From: Chitinophagales bacterium | GTDB lineage: Bacteria > Bacteroidota > Bacteroidia > Chitinophagales > Chitinophagaceae | Direction of reading: 5' to 3' | Length of the DNA: 44,900 bases | Assembly (NCBI GenBank): GCA_015655125.1 | Contig: JAATFP010000009.1 | Coordinates: 1-44,900 of the forward strand | Part shown: piece by piece, positions 33,163 to 40,348 of the stretch | Layout: the number at the start of each line of letters is the position of its first letter | Position numbering within the stretch: the first letter of the stretch is position 1 | Position numbers and translations under genes: made by a program | The notes under the pieces: model-generated | Databases searched by the model: none | Seen by the model: only the letters and a program-made list of their open reading frames with translations | Told to the model about the DNA's origin: nothing

Positions 33163-33915
33163 ATGAAAATTTTTTCTCTTATTCTTTTTTCCATCACTCG
33201 TTTTTTTTATGTCGGCGCGCAGGATGCTGCGTCGCTCATTAAAGAGGCCGACAGGCTGGAAGCAATACCGAATGAACTGGCGGCTTTCAATAAATTCAAA
33301 GAAGCGTTGGTATTACAATCCACCAGCATTTACGTTCTCACTAAATGCAGCGAACTTTGCAGCCGGATCGGCAGCCGTGAAAAAAACACGGTTAACCGTG
33401 ATATTTATTTCGCCGCAGCAAATTCTTATGCCAACAAAGCGTTGCTATTTGCGCCAACCGACGACCGTGCAAATGTGGTAAAGGCGATGGCATTGGGAAA
33501 ATCATCGATGACCAAAAGCGGAAAGGAAAAGATTAAATCTGCAAAAGAAATAAAACGTCTTATAGATGTGGCCCTCAAAACAAATCCAAACAACTTTGTT
33601 GCCTGGCATATTCTCGGCAGGTGGAACTACGAAATAAGCGGTGTGGGTTCCTTTGAACGTGCTGCAGCAAAAGTGTTCCTCGGTGGCGTTCCGGAGGGCT
33701 CGCTGAAAAATGCCATCATGTATTTCGAAAAAGCAAGGTCGCTGCAACCTCATTTTATCCTCAATAACATAGAACTGGCCAAAGCCTATCATAAAAATGA
33801 TGAAGATGCAAAAGCGATCGCTGTGCTAAAAGCATTGCAAGCATTTCCGATTGCTACGGAAGACGACCCAAAGTTAAAGCTTGATGCGTTGGCGTTGATA
33901 AATGAATATGAGTAA
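33163..33915 (+). CDS. Secreted TPR protein resembling the RMDN/FAM82 type
   Basis: Product of 250 residues from the ATG at 33163 (an in-frame TTG at 33157 overlaps the folB stop). A signal peptide (MKIFSLILFSITRFFYVGAQ) is followed by TPR-like helical pairs: ADRLEAIPNELAAFNKFKEA, the ALLFAPTDDRANVVKAMAL pair, FVAWHILGRWNYEISGVG and AIMYFEKARSLQPHFILNNI. The HILGRWNYE segment recalls regulator-of-microtubule-dynamics-like TPR proteins, a family also seen in bacteria. Periplasmic scaffold is the likely role. It is coupled to folB by a 2-base gap, though no functional link is obvious. The TAA stop is the first codon of a repeat arm. Confidence 0.8.
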   Translation: MKIFSLILFSITRFFYVGAQDAASLIKEADRLEAIPNELAAFNKFKEALVLQSTSIYVLTKCSELCSRIGSREKNTVNRDIYFAAANSYANKALLFAPTDDRANVVKAMALGKSSMTKSGKEKIKSAKEIKRLIDVALKTNPNNFVAWHILGRWNYEISGVGSFERAAAKVFLGGVPEGSLKNAIMYFEKARSLQPHFILNNIELAKAYHKNDEDAKAIAVLKALQAFPIATEDDPKLKLDALALINEYE

Positions 33916-33998
33916 TGGATAATTTCTTAATCCCATAAACTTTGCCATTCGCTACATACTCCTCTTGGAAAAAATTATTCATTGTTCATTATCCATTA
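33913..33998 (+). repeat. Stop-anchored inverted-repeat element before the M1 peptidase
   Basis: The TPR-gene stop begins TAATGGATAAT, identical to the trxB stop region. The right arm at 33974-33998 has TTATTCA, TTGTTCA, TTATCCA and TTAA, complementary in type to the left arm. Both elements share ACATACT-like or CATACT sequence in the spacer. Confidence 0.75.
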
Positions 33999-34082
33999 AA
34001 AAATATCCATCAACATTTGCCGCCGATCAATCTTTTTCCGCGCAAAGTCACTTTTCTTCTAACTTCGGTTCAAATTTCAAGT

Positions 34083-36062
34083 ATGAACATTCGATTTCTT
34101 ATGACCGCTTTTTTTTGCGGCGCCGTTGCCGTTATTATGGCACAAACACCGGTTGCTTCGGTATATGATCCGCATGCATTATTTGCTCCCAACTTTTATT
34201 CGGGAGGAAGTTCGTCCACACGTGCTGCCGACGGGGCGCCTGCTGCAGGTTACTGGCAAAACCGCGCCGATTACCAGATTGCAGTTTCATTGAATGAGGA
34301 AACAAATGAGATCAAAGGTTCCGTAACGATCACGTATAAAAATAACAGTCCGCAGCCGCTGACTTTTTTATGGCTGCAACTTGATCAAAACCTTTTCAAT
34401 AAAGACAGTCGCGGGCAGGCCCGCATGCCGGTTGGCAGTCGCAGCCGTTACGGGGATGCATCCAGCAATTTCGAGGGCGGCTATAAGATAAGTTCCGTGA
34501 GGTTGCTTGCAGATAACAGCGTTGCGAATTATATCGTTACCGACACCAGAATGCAGATCCGCTTGCCGAAGGCGTTGAAAGCCGCTGGTGACGTGATTAA
34601 AATAAAAATTGATTACTCGTTTACTTTACCAAAATATGGTGCCGACCGTTGCGGTATACTCACTGCCAAAGATGGTAATATTTACGCCGTGGCACAATGG
34701 TACCCGCGCATGTGCGTTTATGATGATGTGTTGGGTTGGAACACCAACCCTTACCTTGGGCCGAGTGAATTTTACTGTGAATATGGTGACTTTGATTTCA
34801 GCGTCACCGCACCTGCAACTCATATCGTTGTTGGAAGCGGCGAACTGCAAAATCCTTCGGAAGTGCTTACAGCCGTACAGTTGAAGCGATTGACGGAGGC
34901 CAGGTCAAGCGATAAAACGGTTGCCATTCGCTCGGCGGAAGAAGTAAAAGATCCGTTATCGAGGCCATCAAAAACAAGCACGCTTACCTGTAAATTTAAA
35001 ATGCTCAATGCACGTGACGTGGCTTGGGCAAGTTCAAAATCTTTTATCTGGGATGCCGCAAAGATAAATTTGCCATCCGGCAAAAAAGCACTTGCACAAA
35101 GTGTATACCCGTTGGAAAGTGATGGTCCGAATAAATGGGCACGGGCAACCGAATTCACAAAAGGAAGCATTGAGAATTACAGCAGGCGCTGGCTGGAATA
35201 TCCTTACCCGGTAGCAACGAACGTGGCCACCAACGTAGGCGGAATGGAATATCCCGGTATTGTATTCTGTGGTTCCAATTCGGGCGGGGAGGGGCTTTTT
35301 GGAGTAACAGATCATGAATTCGGACACACCTGGTTCCCGATGATCGTAGGCAGCAATGAACGCAAATACGGCTGGATGGACGAAGGGTTCAATACCTTCA
35401 TTAATTCACTTGCTGAAACCGATTTCAATAACGGAGAATTTGCCTCAGCGAAGCGAAGCCGTGAGAGCCTGATCCGTGGCCTGTTTAACCCAAACAGCGA
35501 GGGCATCATGTATACGCCTGATGCGATGAAAGAGGCCAACATCGGTAACGCATTATATAGCAAACCCGGTTACGGACTTGAATTGCTACGCAATTACATA
35601 TTGGGCCCTGATCGTTTTGATTATGCCTTTCGTACCTATATCAACCGCTGGGCGTTCAAACATCCTACGCCCTGGGATTTTTTCCGCTCAATGGATAATG
35701 CCGCCGGCGAAGATCTTACCTGGTTCTGGAAAGGCTGGTTCGTGGAAAATTATAAACTCGACCAGGCCATCGCAGGCGTAACCTATGATAAGGACAAACC
35801 GGCGAATGGCGCCATTGTTACGTTACAGAACCTGCAACAGATGGCAATGCCGGTCGTACTTAGCTACGAAACAAAATCCGGCGTCAAAGGAACCAGGCAA
35901 TTGCCCGTGGAAATATGGAACAATACGGCAACTTTTAAAGTGAAGCTGAATACGACAGAAGAATTGTCGTCTGTTACGATCGATCCGGATAAGCAATTTC
36001 CGGATGTGAAGTTTGATAACAATACATGGAAGGCAGATGCGGTGCCTTCCGCAGGCAATTAA
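34083..36062 (+). CDS. Secreted M1-family zinc metallopeptidase
   Basis: Product of 659 residues from ATG 34083 (signal peptide MNIRFLMTAFFCGAVAVIMA, cleavage after AQ). The longer in-frame ATG at 33942 would put a repeat arm into the coding sequence and is not favoured. Residues 50-260 form the beta-rich N-terminal domain of M1 peptidases. GGMEYPG takes the place of the GAMEN exopeptidase motif, and the zinc site HEFGH (411-415) is followed by E434 in GWMDEGF, exactly the HExxH-x18-E spacing. TYINRWAFKHPTPWDFFRSM completes the catalytic domain. Periplasmic or surface aminopeptidase of the Bacteroidota type. Confidence 0.93.
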   Translation: MNIRFLMTAFFCGAVAVIMAQTPVASVYDPHALFAPNFYSGGSSSTRAADGAPAAGYWQNRADYQIAVSLNEETNEIKGSVTITYKNNSPQPLTFLWLQLDQNLFNKDSRGQARMPVGSRSRYGDASSNFEGGYKISSVRLLADNSVANYIVTDTRMQIRLPKALKAAGDVIKIKIDYSFTLPKYGADRCGILTAKDGNIYAVAQWYPRMCVYDDVLGWNTNPYLGPSEFYCEYGDFDFSVTAPATHIVVGSGELQNPSEVLTAVQLKRLTEARSSDKTVAIRSAEEVKDPLSRPSKTSTLTCKFKMLNARDVAWASSKSFIWDAAKINLPSGKKALAQSVYPLESDGPNKWARATEFTKGSIENYSRRWLEYPYPVATNVATNVGGMEYPGIVFCGSNSGGEGLFGVTDHEFGHTWFPMIVGSNERKYGWMDEGFNTFINSLAETDFNNGEFASAKRSRESLIRGLFNPNSEGIMYTPDAMKEANIGNALYSKPGYGLELLRNYILGPDRFDYAFRTYINRWAFKHPTPWDFFRSMDNAAGEDLTWFWKGWFVENYKLDQAIAGVTYDKDKPANGAIVTLQNLQQMAMPVVLSYETKSGVKGTRQLPVEIWNNTATFKVKLNTTEELSSVTIDPDKQFPDVKFDNNTWKADAVPSAGN

Positions 36063-36108
36063 CGTTTTGGGACGCGTCTGCTGACGTATTTCCCAACCAC
36101 TGAGCTTA

Positions 36109-36156
36109 TTTTGCTACAGGTGCGCAGATAGCACGACCTACGCACCTGTGGCAAAA
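36109..36156 (+). terminator. Long hairpin after the M1 peptidase gene
   Basis: TTTTGCTACAGGTGCG and CGCACCTGTGGCAAAA pair over 16 bases with one mismatch around a 16-base loop. A run CCTTTTTT begins 5 bases later. It may be a terminator or a REP-like element. Confidence 0.55.
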
Positions 36157-36215
36157 ATTTCCTTTTTTAACGAAGCTGAAAAAATATACAGGAGGCTCTC
36201 GGGTCAGCAGTTTGG

Positions 36216-36710
36216 TTATATGATTTTTTTACACCACAGCGTCAGGTCGCCTTCATTGTCGTCTGCCGGCAATAACAACTTCAACAGGCCATCTTTTGTT
36301 TCTACCGGAAGTGTTTTTTGCCTGCCTGTTTTTTCATCGGTGTAAGTCACGGTATTTTTCGCAGAATTTAATTGCCCGATCTTATCACCTTTTACACCGT
36401 TCGCGTATTGGGTGATGCTACCATCGTTCTCTACCACCATGGTCATTTCCGTAAAGGCTTTTACCATTGCATTCTTTAAAATGCCGATCACCATTTGCCT
36501 GGAAGCGCTGTCGCCGGCACCTTCCTTCGTCATTTCATCGATCATGGCAGGAGACAAAAAGATAGAATCTTTCGAAACATCCACGAACATATTACCCGGA
36601 ACGTCAATGGTAGAAACGCCCCATTTGCCGGTAATATCGGTTTGTGCCGACACTTTTACAGAAAAACATACCAGTAATGCAAACGTTGAAATTGATGATA
36701 GAATTTTCAT
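36216..36710 (-). CDS. Small secreted protein of unknown function
   Basis: Product of 164 residues with a signal peptide (MKILSSISTFALLVCFSVKV, cleavage near SAQ). The mature part opens DITGKWGVSTIDVPGNM and continues with alternating strands (MTMVVENDGSITQYANG, NTVTYTDEKTGRQ, LLKLLLPADD), reminiscent of lipocalin-like DUFs found in Bacteroidota ('xxGKW' entry motif). No catalytic residues can be assigned. It is convergent with the M1 peptidase gene and followed on its own strand by the long hairpin at 36109-36156. A REP-like element lies upstream of its start. Confidence 0.7.
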   Translation of the reverse strand: MKILSSISTFALLVCFSVKVSAQTDITGKWGVSTIDVPGNMFVDVSKDSIFLSPAMIDEMTKEGAGDSASRQMVIGILKNAMVKAFTEMTMVVENDGSITQYANGVKGDKIGQLNSAKNTVTYTDEKTGRQKTLPVETKDGLLKLLLPADDNEGDLTLWCKKII

Positions 36711-36749
36711 GAGTTTTATTTTAGTTAAGATGGTTGAGTTTTAATAATC

Positions 36750-36840
36750 GCTGTCAGTCTGAGCTTGTTGGAGGCCTTCGACAGGCTCAGACTGACAGCA
36801 TCGTTCGGTACAATCTTCGGCAAGTTCAGGCTGACAGGTT
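36750..36840. repeat. REP-like palindromic element at the MATE stop codon
   Basis: GCTGTCAGTCTGAGC (36750-36764) and GCTCAGACTGACAGC (36785-36799) are perfect 15-bp inverted arms. A third related unit (CTTCGGCAAGTTCAGGCTGA, 36815-36834) overlaps the end of the MATE gene, so NLSA-stop of the MATE protein is encoded by the repeat. The same motif occurs in the elements at 11101 and 21301. Confidence 0.85.
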
Positions 36841-38184
36841 AGTTTTCCATTTACCACTTTTTAAATATACAAATGCCATGGTAAAAATAACGGTCCAGTA
36901 TACGAATTCATTGCTCCATGCAACTGCGAGTGAAATGTAGTTAATCTTCATGAAATACCACGTGTGTACGAGATACAGCGTAATGGCCACAATTTCGATC
37001 ATCAGATTCACGCGTGTTTTTCCGGTACCGGTAACACCGTTGAGCCAGATATTGGCGATGCTCAAAAAAAGAATTCCCAGTGAAACCATCCGCACAACCG
37101 AAATTGCTTTCTGAACAAATGTTTCGCTTTGCCCGAAGATCCTGAAAAAAAATTCCGGAAACAGGTTCAGTAAACCGCAGATGATCACCGCAAATAAAAA
37201 GCTCCAGCCGGTAATTTTTGTAATGGCTTTAATAACAAGGTCCTCCCGTTTTTGCCCCATCAGGTTGCCCACCATCGTATTGGAGGTACTTGCAAATGCC
37301 CATACAAAAACTCCGGCAAGGCCAAAAACATTCCGCATAATATTGCTGATCGCTTTGGAATCATTATCTTTTGATGCGATCAACAGGAAAAACAGCAGCC
37401 AGGTACTGACGCTGATGAGATATTGCAATACCAGCGGCAGCGCTACTTTTGATATTTCCTTACTGATGACTTTGCTGAATGTGAAATTTTTTATCAGCTC
37501 ATATTTCTTTTTTAGGCCGGTTATATTTAATACGACTAATACGGTTATAAAGCCGGAAATCTCTGCAATTACAGACGCCACGGCCGCTCCGTTGAAGCCC
37601 ATTGCCGGAAAACCAAGTTTGCCAAATATCAACAGGTAATCAAATAAAATATTGACAAGCGCTTCGCAAATGAACCCGATCATCATGTAACGGCTGTTGA
37701 GCGATGCCACCAGGAACGCATTGCCCATCTGGAAAAGGTAGAGAAAAGGCAGACCGAATATCCTGATGCGGAGAAAAGACATTTCAGCCGGGTAGGTTTT
37801 AGGATCAGATGCGGCCTGCATGATGAATGGTGCAATGAACCAGGTAAACAAGATCCACACCGTAGCCAGTTGCAGGCTGATACGAATTCCTTGCGTAAGG
37901 ATCGTGTTGAAATTTTCCGGCCTGCCGGCACCTGCGTATCTTGAAAATACTGTTTGCATGGCATTGTTGAGTCCATTGCCCGCCACAGCAAAAATAAGAT
38001 AAAAGACTCCCGTAATACCGGCGCTTCCAAGCGCCTCTTCGCTTACACGACCAAGAAAAATGCTGTTGATGAGCAGGTTGAGTTGCGGAATAAGGATAGC
38101 AAACGTTATCGGCAGCGCTATCGACAATATCTGCCGGTTATTGACCTGTACCTTTAAATTGTTATTTGCAATCAACGTTTCCAT
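36826..38184 (-). CDS. MATE-family multidrug/cation efflux protein
   Basis: Product of 452 residues from ATG 38184 (METLIANNNLKVQVNNRQIL). An in-frame ATG at 38283 would add 33 residues overlapping the divergent gene and is rejected. About 12 membrane segments with MATE hallmarks: ILSIALPITFAILIPQLNLL, NAMQTVFSRYAGAGRP, YMMIGFICEALVNILFDYLL, AFASTSNTMVGNLMGQKRED and ITGWSFLFAVIICGLLNLF. Inner-membrane Na+ or H+ driven exporter; substrate unknown. The stop codon lies in a REP-like repeat. The DUF3822 gene is transcribed divergently with at most 45 bases between starts. Confidence 0.9.
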   Translation of the reverse strand: METLIANNNLKVQVNNRQILSIALPITFAILIPQLNLLINSIFLGRVSEEALGSAGITGVFYLIFAVAGNGLNNAMQTVFSRYAGAGRPENFNTILTQGIRISLQLATVWILFTWFIAPFIMQAASDPKTYPAEMSFLRIRIFGLPFLYLFQMGNAFLVASLNSRYMMIGFICEALVNILFDYLLIFGKLGFPAMGFNGAAVASVIAEISGFITVLVVLNITGLKKKYELIKNFTFSKVISKEISKVALPLVLQYLISVSTWLLFFLLIASKDNDSKAISNIMRNVFGLAGVFVWAFASTSNTMVGNLMGQKREDLVIKAITKITGWSFLFAVIICGLLNLFPEFFFRIFGQSETFVQKAISVVRMVSLGILFLSIANIWLNGVTGTGKTRVNLMIEIVAITLYLVHTWYFMKINYISLAVAWSNEFVYWTVIFTMAFVYLKSGKWKTNLSA

Positions 38185-38229
38185 AAAGTGAGCAAAATAA
38201 ATCTTATTTTGCGACCCAAAATTATTTAT

Positions 38230-39060
38230 TTGAAAACTGCATTCAGGATATTGCCTTTCGTCACTGTCGATCAGTCGATGCACTTACTTGTAGAAGTGGG
38301 TGCAGAAGGAATTTCATTTCTTTATTTTACAAAAGAGCCGTTAAAAGCCGAAGGTGTTTTGATGTGCCAGTTTGATAAAAATCTTTCCGCTTTACAAACT
38401 GCCGCCGCTATCAGGAATCTGATCAGTGATGAAGCTTCATTGCAGCAAAGTTTCAGTTCGGTAAATATTTTGCACAATGTAAAGGAATCTACCCTGGTGC
38501 CGGATAATTTTCACCATCCTATGATGAAGGAAGAAATTCTTACAACCTTATTTGGCAGCGACCGGCAGACCGTAATTTTTGACGAACACATACGGAACAA
38601 AAATATCACCAATATTTACAGGGTAGCCAAACCGGTGGTGGAACTATTGAGGGAATCCTTTCCATTTTCTTCCGCTTATCATACCAACACTTTACTCGTG
38701 CCGCAATTGCGGGGTGGAGGGGTCAGGCTGTATTGTATCGTTTCTCAGCAAACCGTAAAGATCGTTTTACTGAATGAAGAAGTGCTTCAACTGACCCAGC
38801 AGTTTTGTTATCAAACCGCCGTGGATGTTGTATATCATTTGCTCAATGCAGCTGAACGATATGAATTTCCGCCGGAAAATGTGGAACTGATTTTGAGCGG
38901 AATGATCGATGAGTCTTCTAATTTGTATAAGGAATTATATAAATATTTTCTGCAAATTTCGTTTGCTGAATTGCCTTCCGGCATTGCAATAAACGATGGT
39001 TTTGACGAACACCCGCCGCATTTTTTTCAACATTTAATTTTACTGTCTGCATGCGTATAA
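38230..39060 (+). CDS. DUF3822 family protein
   Basis: Product of 276 residues if started at TTG 38230. A GTG at 38188 (290 residues) is possible but would leave 3 bases to the divergent MATE start and would precede a TTATTTTGC promoter-like sequence at 38203. Features: LLVEVGAEGISFLYFTKEPL near the N-terminus, HNVKESTLVPDNFHHPMM, and the C-terminal EFPPENVELILSGMIDESSN, typical of DUF3822, a Bacteroidota family of actin-like-fold proteins usually encoded directly upstream of rsmD. That arrangement is seen here: the end overlaps rsmD by 10 bases. Function unknown. Confidence 0.82.
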   Translation: MKTAFRILPFVTVDQSMHLLVEVGAEGISFLYFTKEPLKAEGVLMCQFDKNLSALQTAAAIRNLISDEASLQQSFSSVNILHNVKESTLVPDNFHHPMMKEEILTTLFGSDRQTVIFDEHIRNKNITNIYRVAKPVVELLRESFPFSSAYHTNTLLVPQLRGGGVRLYCIVSQQTVKIVLLNEEVLQLTQQFCYQTAVDVVYHLLNAAERYEFPPENVELILSGMIDESSNLYKELYKYFLQISFAELPSGIAINDGFDEHPPHFFQHLILLSACV

Positions 39061-39605
39061 TCAGCGGCACCCATGGAGGAAGAAAGATCAACCCGCCTGC
39101 AAACATGCCGCACACGCGGCCCACAACAGATATCGCGAAGGAGGGCCTGTTTAATGTTTTGCAAAATAATCTTGAAATTGAAGGGCTTAAAACGCTTGAT
39201 CTCTTTGGTGGAACGGGCTGCATCAGTTACGAACTTGCCAGCCGTGGCGCACATGATCTGACGATCGTTGAAAAAGATAACAAGATGTATGATTTCATCA
39301 AAGAAACTTCATCAATGCTGAAGCTGCAAAATTTTAAGCTGGTAAAATCAGATGTTTTTAAATTTATTAACAGCGCCCATCAGCAATACGATTTTATTTT
39401 TGCCGGTCCGCCATATGCCCTCACCACCATCGACGAGTTGCCGGTGATGATCTTCGAAAAACAACTGCTTACAGAAGGCGGTTGGTTTGTGCTGGAGCAC
39501 ACGCCGAGGAACGATTATAAGAAATTTGCACATTACCGGTCGGAAAGGAATTATGGGACGACTATTTTTTCTTTTTTTATAAATGAACAGGTGAATGGTG
39601 AATAG
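39051..39605 (+). CDS. rsmD: RsmD-like 16S rRNA (guanine-N2) methyltransferase with altered catalytic motif
   Basis: Product of 184 residues. The start MRIISGTHGGRKINPP with RPTTDIAKEGLFNVL and the SAM motif LDLFGGTGCISYELASRG identify RsmD, which methylates G966 (E. coli numbering) of 16S rRNA. The catalytic motif, normally (D/N)PP(Y/F), reads FAGPPYAL: G119-P-P-Y122, a GGT codon where GAT/GAC would give the expected Asp. The remaining domain is intact and EGGWFVLEHTPR follows. The last residues QVNGE and the TAG stop are encoded by a heptamer repeat arm (39590-39610), so the tail is not ancestral. Function may be reduced or changed. Confidence 0.85.
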   Translation: MRIISGTHGGRKINPPANMPHTRPTTDIAKEGLFNVLQNNLEIEGLKTLDLFGGTGCISYELASRGAHDLTIVEKDNKMYDFIKETSSMLKLQNFKLVKSDVFKFINSAHQQYDFIFAGPPYALTTIDELPVMIFEKQLLTEGGWFVLEHTPRNDYKKFAHYRSERNYGTTIFSFFINEQVNGE

Positions 39606-39761
39606 TAAAATCTTCAAAGCGTTTACATTTGTTGGTGGCTGTGTTATTTGGCGGATAGAGCGCGGCGTGAAAGCTAAGCGTCAAAGAATAAAAGAGATTG
39701 CCCGATTCTTTAAACCCTTTAAAGATTTCACCATTGACCATTCACCGTTGATCATTGACCA
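39590..39761 (+). repeat. Best-preserved heptamer arm pair (rsmD to cyclo-ligase)
   Basis: Left arm 39590-39610: GGTGAAT twice, then AGTAAAA, including the rsmD stop. Right arm 39727-39761: five units in register (TTCACCA, TTGACCA, TTCACCG, TTGATCA, TTGACCA), its last A being the first base of the next gene's ATG. The arms are inverse complements separated by 116 bases. No gene lies between. Confidence 0.9.
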
Positions 39762-40336
39762 TGACGAAGTCTGAATTACGCATACTGTACAAACAACGCC
39801 GCAAGGCCATTCTTCTGTCTCAAAAAGACAAACTGGAAGATCTGATGCTTATCCAGTTTCAGCGGTTGAACATCGCGATCCCGGCGATGATCATGACCTA
39901 TGCGCCTTTTGAAAAATTCAATGAATTTGATCCGCAACTCATAACCGATTATTGCTATTTCAAAAACAACAACCAGGTATTGTTTTACACGGTAATCAAT
40001 TCGGAAGACAGTTCCATGCAATGTTTTGGTGTAGACGACCATACTTTGTTTGCCCCCAATAGATATGGATTTGATGAGCCGGTTAACGGGATTCTGATTC
40101 CGGCTACTGCGATAGAAATGATCATCGTACCTTTACTGGCTTTTGATACATCTGGAAACAGGGTAGGGTATGGCAAGGGCTATTACGACCGTTTTTTTCA
40201 AACCTGCAGGAAAGATGTGTTAAAGATCGGTTTTAGCTTTTTTGAGGCCGAGCAAATGATCGACGACGTGAACGAACTTGACGTGCCGCTGGATTATTGC
40301 ATCACGCCGGAAATGATCTATGAATTTAAATCCTAA
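39761..40336 (+). CDS. 5-formyltetrahydrofolate cyclo-ligase
   Basis: Product of 191 residues from ATG 39761 (MTKSELRILYKQRRKAI); a TTG two codons earlier lies within the repeat. Family marks: the N-terminal KSELRILYKQRRKA helix, MTYAPFEKFNEFDPQ, PLLAFDTSGNRVGYGKGYYD with the GYGKGYYDRF nucleotide/folate motif, and the closing VPLDYCITPEMIYEF. Cytosolic ATP-dependent enzyme returning 5-formyl-THF to 5,10-methenyl-THF. The start codon is formed at the end of a five-unit heptamer repeat, so the leader lacks the usual A-rich tract. lpxK starts 12 bases after its stop, probably in the same transcript. Confidence 0.93.
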   Translation: MTKSELRILYKQRRKAILLSQKDKLEDLMLIQFQRLNIAIPAMIMTYAPFEKFNEFDPQLITDYCYFKNNNQVLFYTVINSEDSSMQCFGVDDHTLFAPNRYGFDEPVNGILIPATAIEMIIVPLLAFDTSGNRVGYGKGYYDRFFQTCRKDVLKIGFSFFEAEQMIDDVNELDVPLDYCITPEMIYEFKS

Positions 40337-40348
40337 AAAATTATTTCG

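Noticed and set aside
33942..34082. Longer start for the M1 peptidase
   Set aside because: The extension includes a repeat arm and precedes a clear signal peptide at 34083.
38185..38283. Longer start for the MATE protein
   Set aside because: It overlaps the divergent DUF3822 gene and has no MATE-like sequence; the ATG at 38184 is adequate.
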